The notes beneath the pieces were generated by a model. That model worked only from the letters and a program-made list of their open reading frames with translations. It did not search any database and was not told the origin of the DNA. A program made the translations under genes and the position numbers. Positions 18,169 through 26,993 of a stretch of 64,000 nt of DNA are shown piece after piece. This DNA comes from Halogeometricum limi (GTDB lineage Archaea > Halobacteriota > Halobacteria > Halobacteriales > Haloferacaceae): NCBI RefSeq assembly GCF_900115785.1, contig NZ_FOYS01000004.1, forward strand, positions 186,001 through 250,000, read 5' to 3'. Position 1 is the first letter of the stretch. The number at the start of each line of letters is the position of its first letter.

Positions 18169-18909
18169 ATGCGCGTCACGTTCCTCGGAACGGGCAGTGC
18201 GATGCCTCTCCCCGACCGCGTCCAGACCGGTCTGCTCCTCGAATCGGACGACAGAGCGCTCCTCGTCGACTGCGGGAGCGGGGTCCTCCACCGCCTCGCG
18301 AACACCGAGGTGGGCTACGAGGGCGTCGCGACGGTTCTTCTCACGCACCACCACTTGGACCACGTCTCGGACCTCTTGGCCCTCCTGAAGGCGCGGTGGC
18401 TAGCGGGAGAGACGCATCTCGAAGTCGTCGGCCCGACGGGAACGAAACGACTGCTCGACGGGTTGCTGGACGTCCACGACTACCTCCAAGAGCGAGTCGA
18501 ACTCCGGGTCAGAGAGGTCACCACGGGGGAGTTCGAAGTCGCCGGGTTCGACGTGACGGCGAGAGAGACCAGACACTCGATGACCTGTCTCGCCTACCGC
18601 TTCGCGGGTGCGGACGGCGACTTCGTCTTCTCCGGGGACTCCGAGGCGTTCGAGGGGTTGGCGACGTTCGCCGACGGCGCGACCGTTCTCGCGCACGACT
18701 GCTCGTTCCCCGACGAGGTTGACGTGTCGAACCACCCGACGCCGACGCAGTTGGGCGAGACACTCGCGGGTCACGACGTCGGCCGCGTCTACCTCACGCA
18801 TCTGTACCCGCACACCGACGGAAAACACGAGGAGATGCTCGACTCTATCGCCGCCCACTACGGCGGAGACGTTCGATTCGCCCGCGACGGCCTGCGCGTC
18901 GACGTGTGA
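18169..18909 (+). CDS. MBL-fold metallohydrolase (RNase Z-like)
   Basis: A 246-residue metallo-beta-lactamase fold protein. The metal motif is TH60-H-H62-L-D64-H65, after FLGTGSAMPLPDR and LLVDCGSG. Further ligands fit ETRHSM, FSGDSE and THLYPH. The overall pattern is the RNase Z/ElaC-like branch, but at 246 residues it lacks a clear exosite arm, so true tRNA 3' processing activity is uncertain. It converges on the isoprenoid kinase pair. Confidence 0.85.
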   Translation: MRVTFLGTGSAMPLPDRVQTGLLLESDDRALLVDCGSGVLHRLANTEVGYEGVATVLLTHHHLDHVSDLLALLKARWLAGETHLEVVGPTGTKRLLDGLLDVHDYLQERVELRVREVTTGEFEVAGFDVTARETRHSMTCLAYRFAGADGDFVFSGDSEAFEGLATFADGATVLAHDCSFPDEVDVSNHPTPTQLGETLAGHDVGRVYLTHLYPHTDGKHEEMLDSIAAHYGGDVRFARDGLRVDV

Positions 18910-18995
18910 AGCGCTTCGACCCTCGCTCCGCTCTCCGCGAGTCGAGACGCCGCGTGCTCGGTCGGAGACGGCGTCGGTTCGCCGCCGTCGAGCGA

Positions 18996-19733
18996 CTACC
19001 CGCGAATCACGGTGCCCGCGTCGTCGCCCGCGAGGAAGTCCGCGAGGGCGCCGGGACCGAACACGTGGGCGGGCGCGCCGAGTTCGAGCAGTTCGCGGAC
19101 TTTCGCGGCCATCCCGCCGGTCACGTCGGTGGTGTCGCTGCCGCCGAGGACGCTCGCCACGTCCTCGAACGACGTAATCTCCGGAATCACCTCGTCGTTC
19201 TCGTCGAGGACGCCCGGAACCGTCGAACAGAGTCCGACCCGGTCGGCGTCCAGTCCGCGGGCGAGACTCGTCACGAGTTCGTCGCCGCTGACGATGGTCG
19301 CGCCCGACCCGGCGTGCGCCACCACGTCGCCGTGGAGGACGGGGACGAACCCCTCGTCCAGCATCGTCGCCGTCGAATCGAGTGGGAGCGAAAAGTCCGC
19401 CTCGGCGTCTCTGACGGCGACGGAGAGCGGGTGGACCGGAAGCGCGGGGACGCCCGCCGCCAGCAGTCGCGCGACGATGGCGTCGTTCAGACGGCGCATC
19501 GCGTCGTGAATCTCGAAGACGGCTTCGGCGTCGTCGGTTCCGTCGGTGCTGCTGACGGCGTGTTTCTCGGCGTTGTGGTGGCCGAAACTGCCGCCGCCGT
19601 GAACGACGACGAGTCGGGCGGGGTCCGCGTCGGCGACGGCTTCGACGGCCGCCCCGAGCGTCTCCTCGTCCACCGTCTCCGGCGTCGCCTTGTCGGTGAC
19701 GACGCTCCCGCCGAGTTTGAGCACCGTCGTCAT
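18996..19733 (-). CDS. ipk: Isopentenyl phosphate kinase
   Basis: A 245-residue amino-acid-kinase fold enzyme. It makes isopentenyl diphosphate from isopentenyl phosphate in the archaeal mevalonate pathway. The start at 19733 gives MTTVLKLGGSVVTDK. The segment VVHGGGSFGHH contains the histidine typical of isopentenyl phosphate kinases. GDVVAHAGSGATIVSGDEL and TDVTGGMAAKVREL complete the ATP site. Its ATG overlaps the mevalonate kinase stop (ATGA), so the two pathway enzymes are coupled. Confidence 0.93.
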   Translation of the reverse strand: MTTVLKLGGSVVTDKATPETVDEETLGAAVEAVADADPARLVVVHGGGSFGHHNAEKHAVSSTDGTDDAEAVFEIHDAMRRLNDAIVARLLAAGVPALPVHPLSVAVRDAEADFSLPLDSTATMLDEGFVPVLHGDVVAHAGSGATIVSGDELVTSLARGLDADRVGLCSTVPGVLDENDEVIPEITSFEDVASVLGGSDTTDVTGGMAAKVRELLELGAPAHVFGPGALADFLAGDDAGTVIRG

Positions 19734-20743
19734 TCTTCCACCCGGACGCCGTCGTGGGCGAGTTCGGCCCGAAAGACGTCCTCGCACTCGGCGGTGTAGC
19801 GAAGCGCCGTCTCCGTCTCTCTGGTCGCGTCGAGTGCGACGATACAGCCGCCACCGCCCGCGCCGGTGAGTTTCGCGCCGTGCGCGCCCGCCTCGCGGGC
19901 GGCCCACACCATGTTGTCGAGGGTGCGCGAGGAGACGCCGAGCGCTTCGAGCAGGCCGTGGTCGAAGTCCATCAGCAGGCCCAACTCCGAGAGGAGGTCC
20001 GCCGTGGGGTCGTCGCCGGGGTCGGCGTCGGCCAGAATCTCCTCCCCGCGGCGGACGAGGTCACCGATGTTCTCGACGGTCTCGGCGGCGAATCCGTACT
20101 CTTCGCGGAGTTCGCGTACCCCGGCGACGAGTTTGCCGGTGTCGCCCGCGCCGCCGTCGAACCCGACGACGAACGGGAGGTTCGGCGTCTCGATGCGCCG
20201 GCAGTCGTCTCCCTCGACGCGGACGGCCCCGCCCATCGCACAGCAGAACGTGTCCGCGCGGGAGGCCTGCCCGTCCTGCACCTCGTGTTCGGCGCGGTAC
20301 GCCCTGTCGGCGAGTTCGGCGGCGTCCAACGGGTGGCCGAGTTCGCGTGTCGCGGCGTCGATGCCGGCGACGACGACGGCCGCCGAAGAGCCGAGTCCCG
20401 CGCCGAGAGGGATGTCGCTCTCGACGGTCACGTCGAACCCGGCGTTCGGCCGGTCGAGGGCGTCTCTGGCCTGTTCGACGGCGGCGTCGACGTAGCCGAT
20501 TCCGGCCTCGACGAGGCCCTTCGCGACGTTCACGTCCGGGCGGCCGCCGCCGTCGCCGCCGTACTCGACGGTGAAGCCGTCGAGGCTGAGGTCCGGTGCG
20601 GTGACGCGAACTCGGTCGTCGTCGCGCGCCTCGGCCGAGACGGTCGCTCGACGCTCGATGGCGCACGGAATCGCGGGTTCGCCGTAGACGACTGCGTGCT
20701 CCCCGAACAGGTACACCTTGCCGGGAGCGCTGGAGACGGTCAT
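19730..20743 (-). CDS. mvk: Mevalonate kinase
   Basis: A 337-residue GHMP kinase. It starts MTVSSAPGKVYLFGEHAVVYG, the mevalonate kinase N-terminal signature; a GTG 15 bases upstream is the alternative start. The nucleotide loop is IPLGAGLGSSAAVVVAG and motif 3 is AKLTGAGGGGCIVALD. It phosphorylates mevalonate at the head of the isoprenoid route that supplies archaeal lipids; ipk follows directly and the prenyl diphosphate synthase lies at 56.1 kb. Confidence 0.94.
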   Translation of the reverse strand: MTVSSAPGKVYLFGEHAVVYGEPAIPCAIERRATVSAEARDDDRVRVTAPDLSLDGFTVEYGGDGGGRPDVNVAKGLVEAGIGYVDAAVEQARDALDRPNAGFDVTVESDIPLGAGLGSSAAVVVAGIDAATRELGHPLDAAELADRAYRAEHEVQDGQASRADTFCCAMGGAVRVEGDDCRRIETPNLPFVVGFDGGAGDTGKLVAGVRELREEYGFAAETVENIGDLVRRGEEILADADPGDDPTADLLSELGLLMDFDHGLLEALGVSSRTLDNMVWAAREAGAHGAKLTGAGGGGCIVALDATRETETALRYTAECEDVFRAELAHDGVRVEE

Positions 20744-20829
20744 ATCCGAGGATTCCACGGACGCCGCTTAAGACTATCCGAGTGTCTCCGCGGGAGGGCG
20801 ACCCGAACGGCCGCAGGGGTGACGAAGCG

Positions 20830-21342
20830 TTACTCGTCGTCGCCGCTGTTCGAACCGCTCGACTCGATGGAGACGTCCGAGAGGTCGTCGAGTTCGTCGA
20901 CGTCGTCGTCGCCGCTCAACACCTTCATGGCGACGACCAGCGCCACGAGGAGGATGAGTGCGATGACCGCCGCTTTGCCGACGCCGCCGCCCGTCTCGTC
21001 GTCGCTGGCGTCGCTGGCATCGTTGGCATCGGTGTCGCTGGCGTCGTCGGCGTCGACTCGCGCCTCGCTCTCGTCCGCGTCGTCCGAGTCGGCGACGTCC
21101 GCCGAGCGCCCGGAGTCCAACTTGTCGACGCCGGCGAACTCGCCCTCGCCGTCGGAGTCGGCGTCTGCGCCCGCCTCGTCCGCCGCGGGTTCGTCGTCTC
21201 CGACCTCGATGGAGTGGTACTCGCCGTCGTCGCTTCCGTCGTCGGCCTGCTTCGACCACCGGAGTCGCGGCGTGGTGTTCGACGCGCTGAACGTCGCGTC
21301 GGGAAGGTGAATCTCGAAGAGCGTGAACGATTTGTCTCCCAT
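20830..21342 (-). CDS. Acidic single-helix membrane protein, haloarchaeal unknown
   Basis: A 170-residue protein starting MGDKSFTLFEIHLPDATF; a start at 21384 adds a non-family-like leader. A small N-terminal domain is followed by a long Asp/Glu/Ala/Ser-rich linker, one transmembrane helix (AAVIALILLVALVVAMKVL) and an acidic tail. The topology suggests an exposed soluble domain tethered to the membrane. No family assigned. Confidence 0.65.
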   Translation of the reverse strand: MGDKSFTLFEIHLPDATFSASNTTPRLRWSKQADDGSDDGEYHSIEVGDDEPAADEAGADADSDGEGEFAGVDKLDSGRSADVADSDDADESEARVDADDASDTDANDASDASDDETGGGVGKAAVIALILLVALVVAMKVLSGDDDVDELDDLSDVSIESSGSNSGDDE

Positions 21343-21442
21343 TGCGTTTCGATACGCCGACAGGACGCATAATCGTTGTGCCACTCCCCGTTCGGCGTCT
21401 CGGACCGATGCCTTGAGGTGGTGATTCTTCCTCCCGATAGCT

Positions 21443-22509
21443 ATGGACGACGAACGACGAACGTTTCTGAGGGACCTCCTGGAGACGCCGAGTCCCTCCG
21501 GCTACGAAGCGGACGGACAGCGCATCTGGGTCGCCTACGTCGAACAGTTCGCCGACGAGGTGACCGTCGACGCCTACGGCAACGCCGTCGCGGTCCACGA
21601 GGGAGACGACTCGGCCCCCGAAATCGCCTTCACGGGCCACGCCGACGAAATCGGGTACATCGTTCGCGACGTGACCGACGACGGGTTCCTCCGCATCGAG
21701 GCCATCGGCGGCGCGGACCGAACCGTCTCGAAGGGCCAACACGTCACGGTCCACGCCGCCGACGGCGGCGTTCCGGGCGTCGTCGGACAGACGGCCATCC
21801 ACCTCCGGGACACCGGCAACGAGGAGTACGACGACCTGAAAGAGCAGTTCGTGGACATCGGCGTCGAGAGCGACGACGAGGCTCGCGAGTTGGTCGAAGT
21901 GGGCGACCCCCTGTGACCGTCGACACGCGCGTCCGCGACCTGCAGGGGACGCGACTGGCCGCGCGAGGAATGGACAACCGCGTCGGGACGTGGGCCGCCG
22001 CGGAGGCACTCAGACACGCCGTCGAGGCGGACGTCGACGCGACGGTGTACGCCGTGAGCACGGTGCAGGAGGAACTGGGCGTTCAGGGAGCGAAGATGGT
22101 CGGCCACGACCTGAACCCCGACGTCGCCGTCGCCATCGACGTGACGCACGCGACGGACAACCCCGACGTGGCGGGCAAGCGCCGCAGTCCGGTGACGCTG
22201 GGCGGGGGACCGGTCGTCTCGCGAGGGAGCGCGAACCACCCCGCGGTGGTCGCACTCGCGCGCGACGCCGCCGCCGATGCCGACATCGAGGTGCAGTTGC
22301 AGGCCGCCGGAATCCGAACGGGGACGGACGCAGACGCGTTCTACACCTCGAAGAGCGGAATCCCGTCGCTGAACGTCGGCGTCCCGAACCGCTACATGCA
22401 CACGCCGGTGGAAGTCGTCGACACCGACGACGTCGACGCGGTGGCGTCGCTCCTCGGAGCGATGGCCGAACGCGCCGCCGACGCGGGGCCGTTCACCGTC
22501 GATATCTGA
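21443..22509 (+). pseudogene. M42-family metallopeptidase, split by a frameshift
   Basis: The N-terminal part (21443-21916) has MDDERRTFLRDLLETPSPSG and the zinc ligand loop FTGHADEIGYI. It then hits TGA inside GTG GGC GAC CCC CTG TGA. In another frame the sequence continues at once with VTVDTRV, then RGMDNRVGTW, the catalytic VQEELGVQGA, AIDVTHATDN and NRYMHTPVE, ending at 22509. All metal and catalytic residues are therefore present across two frames. Skipping two bases, or adding one C to the CCCC run at 21907-21910, restores a chain of about 355 residues. M42 enzymes are tetrahedral aminopeptidases or deblocking peptidases. It may be a sequencing error, a recent mutation or, less likely, recoding. 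Confidence 0.88.
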
Positions 22510-22586
22510 GTCACCCACCCGGCCCGTCGGAACGCCGTATCCGTTGCGTGGCTCTCACACGCAGGGACGCTCGCGCGAAAGAAAAC

Positions 22587-22599
22587 CGTTAAAAGTCGC
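22587..22599 (+). promoter_or_regulatory. Leaderless promoter of rpl11 (CGTTAAAAGTCGC)
   Basis: A TTAAAA TATA element centred about 27 bases before the rpl11 ATG, so transcription should start at or next to the ATG. The exact 13-mer recurs at the same distance before the zinc-ribbon gene at 28321. Confidence 0.65.
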
Positions 22600-22617
22600 C
22601 GAAGGGTGACTTGAGGT

Positions 22618-23094
22618 ATGGCTGGAACTATCGAAGTGCTCGTTCCCGGCGGAGAGGCCAACCCCGGCCCGCCGCTCGGTCCAGAGCTCGGCCCGACCCC
22701 GGTGAACGTTCAGGACGTCGTCCAAGAGATCAACGAACAGACCGCCGCGTTCGACGGGATGGAAGTCCCCGTGACGGTCGAGTACGACGACGACGGCTCG
22801 TTCAGCATCGAAGTCGGTGTCCCCCCGACGGCCGAACTCATCAAGGACGAGGCCGGATTCGAGACCGGTTCCGGCGAACCCCAGGAGAACTTCGTCGCGG
22901 ACCTGAGCATCGACCAGGTGAAGAAGATTGCAGAGCAGAAGTCCTCTGACCTCCTCTCGTACGACACGAAGAACGCCGCGAAGGAAGTCGTCGGGACCTG
23001 CACCTCGCTCGGTGTCACCATCGAGGGCAACAACCCCCGCGAGTTCAAGAAGCGCATCGACGACGGCGACTACGACGACCAGCTCGCCGCGTAA
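22618..23094 (+). CDS. rpl11: Large-subunit ribosomal protein uL11
   Basis: A 158-residue L11 of the stalk base, which contacts the GTPase-associated centre of 23S rRNA. The N-terminal loop VPGGEANPGPPLGPELGPT is conserved, as is KEVVGTCTSLGVTIEG in the RNA-binding domain. As in other haloarchaea it precedes rpl1-rpl10-rpl12 but is separated by a long structured spacer with its own promoter. Confidence 0.97.
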   Translation: MAGTIEVLVPGGEANPGPPLGPELGPTPVNVQDVVQEINEQTAAFDGMEVPVTVEYDDDGSFSIEVGVPPTAELIKDEAGFETGSGEPQENFVADLSIDQVKKIAEQKSSDLLSYDTKNAAKEVVGTCTSLGVTIEGNNPREFKKRIDDGDYDDQLAA

Positions 23095-23133
23095 GCGTCT
23101 CACTACTCCAGCGGGACGACACTCACTTTTCGG

Positions 23134-23215
23134 ACACGCGACCGACCCCCGAGAGCGTCGCGGCCGTCCACGACTTCGCCGCCGCGACGACTCGTGAGGA
23201 GGGGCGGTCGCGTGT
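23134..23215 (+). other. Long hairpin in the rpl11-rpl1 spacer
   Basis: An 11-base perfect inverted repeat, ACACGCGACCG at 23134-23144 and CGGTCGCGTGT at 23205-23215, continues past one bulged base into CCCC/GGGG pairing. Inside lies a second perfect 8-base repeat (CGTCGCGG at 23156-23163 and CCGCGACG at 23182-23189). A T4 run at 23127-23130 comes just before. It could be a 3' end structure of the rpl11 transcript, an RNA processing site or a small RNA; the sequence does not decide. Confidence 0.5.
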
Positions 23216-23279
23216 GGCCCAGTCGCACGGAGACGGCGCGTAGGAGCCCGATAGCGCGCTCTCGCGGCACGTGCTTCGA

Positions 23280-23377
23280 CGGACTTAAGGCCGGCATTCC
23301 CGTCAACCCGCACGAGGCAGGCAGACGCCTGTTTCACTGACCCGTAGGAGCAATCCTGCGTACTACGGAGGTGAATA
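23280..23377 (+). promoter_or_regulatory. Promoter and structured leader of the rpl1 operon (candidate L1 autoregulatory site)
   Basis: A TATA-like GACTTAAGG near 23282-23290 would start transcription around 23305-23310, giving a leader of about 70 bases. The leader holds two hairpins. One is CAGGC-AGAC-GCCTG at 23318-23331. The other is CGTAGGA-GCAA-TCCTGCG at 23343-23360, with a GNRA-type loop. A strong Shine-Dalgarno GGAGGTGA precedes the ATG at 23378. In Halobacterium the L1-L10-L12 transcript has a leader of similar length with an L1-binding-like fold, so autogenous control is likely here. Confidence 0.6.
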
Positions 23378-24016
23378 ATGGCAGATACGATAGTTGACGC
23401 AGTCTCTCGCGCACTTGACGAGGCACCTGAGCGGAACTTCCGCGAAACGGTCGACCTTGCGATCAACCTGCGCGACCTAGACCTAAACGACCCGTCGAAG
23501 CGTGTCGACGAGAGCATCGTGCTCCCAGCCGGCACCGGACAGGAGACGCAAATTGTTGTCTTCGCGACTGGCGAGACCGCGCTCCAAGCAGAGGACGTCG
23601 CCGACCGAGTGATGGACGGTAACGACCTCGAAGACCTTGGAGACGATTCGGACGCCGCCAAAGACCTCGCCGACGAAACGGACTTCTTCGTCGCGGAGGC
23701 AGACATGATGCAAGACATCGGCCGTTACCTCGGGACCGTCCTCGGTCCTCGTGGTAAGATGCCGACGCCGCTCCAACCGGACGACGACGTGGTCGAAGTT
23801 GTGAATCGAATGAAGAACACGGTCCAACTCCGCAGTCGTGACCGCCGGACGTTCCACACCCGCGTGGGTGCCGAGGACATGTCGGCCGACGAAATCGCGG
23901 AGAACATCGACGTCATCGTTCGTCGTCTCGAGGCGACCCTCGAGAAAGGCCCCCTCAACATCGACGGGGTCTACGTCAAGACGACGATGGGTCCGTCGGT
24001 GGAGGTACGCGCATGA
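23378..24016 (+). CDS. rpl1: Large-subunit ribosomal protein uL1
   Basis: A 212-residue L1 of the mobile L1 stalk at the E site. It starts [20 protein letters not shown] and carries [16 protein letters not shown], the conserved L1 loop, and the archaeal end [14 protein letters not shown]1 represses its own mRNA in many archaea, consistent with the structured leader. It overlaps rpl10 by 4 bases. Confidence 0.97.
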   Translation: MADTIVDAVSRALDEAPERNFRETVDLAINLRDLDLNDPSKRVDESIVLPAGTGQETQIVVFATGETALQAEDVADRVMDGNDLEDLGDDSDAAKDLADETDFFVAEADMMQDIGRYLGTVLGPRGKMPTPLQPDDDVVEVVNRMKNTVQLRSRDRRTFHTRVGAEDMSADEIAENIDVIVRRLEATLEKGPLNIDGVYVKTTMGPSVEVRA

Positions 24017-25056
24017 GCGAGAGCGAGTCCGTCCGCAAGACAGAGACCATCCCCGAGTGGAAGCGCATCGAAGTCGGTGAGCTCACCGACTTCCTCGAAA
24101 GCTACCAGTCCATCGGTGTCGTGAGCGTCACGGGCATCCCGAGCCGCCAGCTGCAGAGCATGCGGCGGGAACTCCACGGCAGCGCCGCGCTCCGGATGAG
24201 CCGTAACACGCTCACCACGCGCGCGCTCGAAGAGGTCGACGACGGCCTCGAACAGCTCACCGAATTCGTGTACGGGCAGGTAGCCCTCGTGGGGACGAAC
24301 GACAACCCGTTCGGCCTGTACAAAGAACTCGAAGCGTCGAAGACGCCTGCACCCATCAACGCGGGCGAAGTCGCCCCGAACGACATCGTCATCCCCGAGG
24401 GTGACACCGGTGTCGACCCGGGTCCCTTCGTCGGCGAACTCCAGCAGGTCGGTGCGTCTGCGCGCATCATGGAGGGCTCCATCAAAGTCACCGAGGACTC
24501 GCACGTCCTCGACGAGGGTGAAGTCGTCTCCGAAGGACTCGCAAACGTCCTGAGCGAACTCGGTATCGAACCCAAGGAGGTCGGTCTCGACCTCCGCGGC
24601 GTCTACTCCGAAGGCGTCCTGTTCGAGCCCGAAGAGCTCGCAATCGACGTGGACGAGTACCGCGCGGACATCCAGTCCGCCGCGGCCGGTGCCCGCAACC
24701 TCTCGATCAACGCCGGGTACCCCACCACGCAGACCGCACCCACGATGCTCGCGAAAGCCGCCGGCGAGGCGAAGGCGCTCGGAATCTTCGCCGCCATCGA
24801 GGACCCGGAACTCGTTCCGGACCTCGTCGCCAAGGCAGACGCGCAGCTCCGCGCGCTCGCGGCCCAAATCGACGACGAAGAGGCGCTCCCTGAGGAGCTC
24901 CGCGGCGTCGAAGCGCCCGCAGCGCCGGCCGCCGACGAGGCGGACGAAGACGAATCGACTGACGAAGAAGCAGAAGCAGACGCCGAAGCCGACGACACCG
25001 ACGACGACGACGACGAAGACGACGGTGCCGACGGACTCGGCGCGATGTTCGGATAA
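24013..25056 (+). CDS. rpl10: Large-subunit ribosomal protein uL10 (P0-like stalk protein)
   Basis: A 347-residue archaeal P0/L10. The N-terminal rRNA-binding domain begins with [20 protein letters not shown] and includes [12 protein letters not shown]; the long C-terminal part holds the helices that bind L12 dimers. After a Glu/Asp/Thr-rich linker it ends [11 protein letters not shown], the same terminal peptide type as L12, which recruits elongation factors. It overlaps rpl1 by 4 bases and rpl12 follows 18 bases later. Confidence 0.97.
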   Translation: MSESESVRKTETIPEWKRIEVGELTDFLESYQSIGVVSVTGIPSRQLQSMRRELHGSAALRMSRNTLTTRALEEVDDGLEQLTEFVYGQVALVGTNDNPFGLYKELEASKTPAPINAGEVAPNDIVIPEGDTGVDPGPFVGELQQVGASARIMEGSIKVTEDSHVLDEGEVVSEGLANVLSELGIEPKEVGLDLRGVYSEGVLFEPEELAIDVDEYRADIQSAAAGARNLSINAGYPTTQTAPTMLAKAAGEAKALGIFAAIEDPELVPDLVAKADAQLRALAAQIDDEEALPEELRGVEAPAAPAADEADEDESTDEEAEADAEADDTDDDDDEDDGADGLGAMFG

Positions 25057-25074
25057 CATTCGAGGTACACAACA

Positions 25075-25407
25075 ATGGAATACGTTTACGCAGCTCTCAT
25101 CCTGAACGAATCGGGCGAAGAGATCAACGAAGACAACGTCACGGCGGTTCTCGAGGCCGCTGGCGTCGACGTCGAGGAATCCCGCGTCAAGGCGCTCGTC
25201 GCCGCGCTGGAAGACGTCGACATCGAGGAGGCCGTCGAGACGGCCGCCGCCGCCCCCGCGCCCGCCGCAGGCGGCAGCGCCGGTGGCGAAGTCGAGGCCG
25301 CTGACGACGACGACGAGGCCGACGAAGAGGAAGCAGCCGACGACGACGACGACGAAGAAGAAGAAGACGAGTCCTCCGGCGAGGGCCTCGGCGAACTCTT
25401 CGGTTAA
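25075..25407 (+). CDS. rpl12: Ribosomal stalk protein P1-like L12
   Basis: A 110-residue archaeal/eukaryotic-type L12 (P1 family, not bacterial L7/L12). The N-terminal dimerisation domain starts [17 protein letters not shown], followed by an Ala/Pro hinge and a very acidic linker. The C-terminal peptide EGLGELFG is the elongation factor docking site. Last gene of the operon. Confidence 0.97.
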   Translation: MEYVYAALILNESGEEINEDNVTAVLEAAGVDVEESRVKALVAALEDVDIEEAVETAAAAPAPAAGGSAGGEVEAADDDDEADEEEAADDDDDEEEEDESSGEGLGELFG

Positions 25408-25489
25408 ACCGAGAGTTCCGCGTCCATCCGGACGTCGCTTCTCGAATCGTCAGTACAACCCGCACTTTTTCGAGTCCACCCGACAGTAC

Positions 25490-26335
25490 CTACTCCGACT
25501 CGACGCGAAGGCGGGCGTCTCCCGACCGCGTGTCGACGGTCGATAGCTCCCGCTCTTCGAACGGTCGGGCCTCCCGCCGATACCGTTCGTAGACGCCCTC
25601 TGCCCACTCGCGGGCCTCCGGCGAGGCGGTGTCGATGACCGCTTCGAGTTGCGCGGTGTCGGGGTCGTGGCCGCAGAGGCCGATACAGTCGTCCATGATG
25701 TTGAGTCCGCAGCGATTCTCGTCCGGGAGGTCGTCGTGGAGGAAGATGGTGCAGTTGTCACGCTCGAACGCGCTGGCGGTCAGTTCGGGATTCCAGTCGA
25801 CGATGGCGCGGAGAATCTCGGGCGAGTAGACGTACTCCATCTCCATGCCCTCCAGTACGCGTCGGCAGAACACGTCGAGATTACCCGACTTGTAGATGGT
25901 CGTCCCGAGTCCGCGGATGGACTCTGTCGACTCCAGGAGGTGGCTCACCCGTTCGACGGGCGTGTACGGATAGCTCGGTCCGGGGTACGAGACGACGAGG
26001 TCCTCGAAGCTCTCCACCGCGAACCCGTCCATCTCCCTCGGGAGCCACTGCCAGACCTCACGGAGCGTCTCGCACGTCCGCATCCCGGCTCGAAGCTCCA
26101 GAAACCGCTCGCTCACGAACGCCCCCAGTAGCGTGAGTTCGTAGCACGGACCGTCGCGCCTGACCCACGAACGACGCTCGAAGTCCCGGAGGATGCGCCC
26201 GATGGTCGGGTCGGACGCACCGGTCGCCTCGCGCAGGTCGCGCCGGTCGTACTCGCTGTCGGAGAGGGCCTCCAGCGCCGCGACACGATGCTCCGACCGC
26301 GCGATGAACCCGATAGTCTGTGTCGCGTTACCCAT
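25490..26335 (-). CDS. Winged-helix transcriptional regulator with FilR1-like domain
   Basis: A 281-residue protein starting MGNATQTIGFIARSEHRV; a start at 26431 adds a non-conserved leader. Residues about 12-75 form a winged helix (RVAALEALSDSEYDRRDLRE, then ASDPTIGRILRDFERRSWV). The remainder resembles the ligand-binding region of haloarchaeal ArsR/FilR1-type regulators. It lies downstream of the cupin gene in the same direction, and a palindromic site precedes that gene. Effector unknown. Confidence 0.75.
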   Translation of the reverse strand: MGNATQTIGFIARSEHRVAALEALSDSEYDRRDLREATGASDPTIGRILRDFERRSWVRRDGPCYELTLLGAFVSERFLELRAGMRTCETLREVWQWLPREMDGFAVESFEDLVVSYPGPSYPYTPVERVSHLLESTESIRGLGTTIYKSGNLDVFCRRVLEGMEMEYVYSPEILRAIVDWNPELTASAFERDNCTIFLHDDLPDENRCGLNIMDDCIGLCGHDPDTAQLEAVIDTASPEAREWAEGVYERYRREARPFEERELSTVDTRSGDARLRVESE

Positions 26336-26441
26336 GCTAGCAATCGACGATGCAGGCATAAAACGGTTCAGTCGAGTCGGGCGGCTGACTAATCGCCGCG
26401 TCCTCCCGACTCGACGCGGACGCGCGTCCACCGTACCGCTC

Positions 26442-26825
26442 TCATCCCAGTTTCGCCTGGATGTGTTCGATGACCGCGCTGTGCTCCTCCTGCGGGCTGA
26501 ACATGACGATTTCGGAGTCTTCGCGCGCGCGGACCGTGTGCCCCGGCGGCCAGTAGAACAGGTCGCCCGCGCGGGCCGTCTCCCGACTGCCGTCGGTGTA
26601 ACTGACGCCGAGGTCGCCCGTCAGGACGTACCCCCAGTGCGGACACTGGCAGTGGTCGTCTTCGAGGCCCGCCAACAGCGGGGTGATGTCCGTCCCGGCG
26701 GCGAAGGTGAAGTACTCGCCGCTGAGTTCTCCGTATCCGCTCGCGTCACCGAACCCCGTCCGCTGGCGAGCGGTGGCGTCCGGCGTGTCGACTCTGACTG
26801 GCACGTCTCGTTTGGCTTGCTTCAT
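26442..26825 (-). CDS. Cupin-domain protein
   Basis: A 127-residue single-domain cupin. The first cupin motif is DDHCQCPHWGYVLTGDL (residues about 56-72), where His58 and His63 could bind metal. The second is AGDLFYWPPGHTVRARED, with His at PPGH. The hydrophilic cytoplasmic barrel could be an enzyme or sensor; the substrate cannot be named. Cotranscription with the downstream winged-helix gene (106-base gap) is plausible. Confidence 0.75.
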   Translation of the reverse strand: MKQAKRDVPVRVDTPDATARQRTGFGDASGYGELSGEYFTFAAGTDITPLLAGLEDDHCQCPHWGYVLTGDLGVSYTDGSRETARAGDLFYWPPGHTVRAREDSEIVMFSPQEEHSAVIEHIQAKLG

Positions 26826-26871
26826 CTCGTTGGCCTCCCGGCGTTCTGACCGACGAACCCGACCGACCTGT

Positions 26872-26903
26872 AGTTATTTCGTGAATAGTTTCACCGCGTG
26901 AAA
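26872..26903. promoter_or_regulatory. Cupin promoter with GTGAA palindrome
   Basis: On the minus strand a TATA-like AAATAACTA (about 26871-26879) serves the cupin gene. Directly upstream lies GTGAA-TAGT-TTCAC (26881-26894), followed by a third GTGAAA copy at 26898. The half-site repeats and their position suggest an operator, perhaps for the winged-helix protein encoded downstream. Confidence 0.4.
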
Positions 26904-26993
26904 AACGGTCTCCGCCGCAGACACGTCTCCGTCGCTCGGCGGTCTCCGTTCGTCGCGAACGTTCAAATACCATCGAGCGGCCAGCACGCGCAG

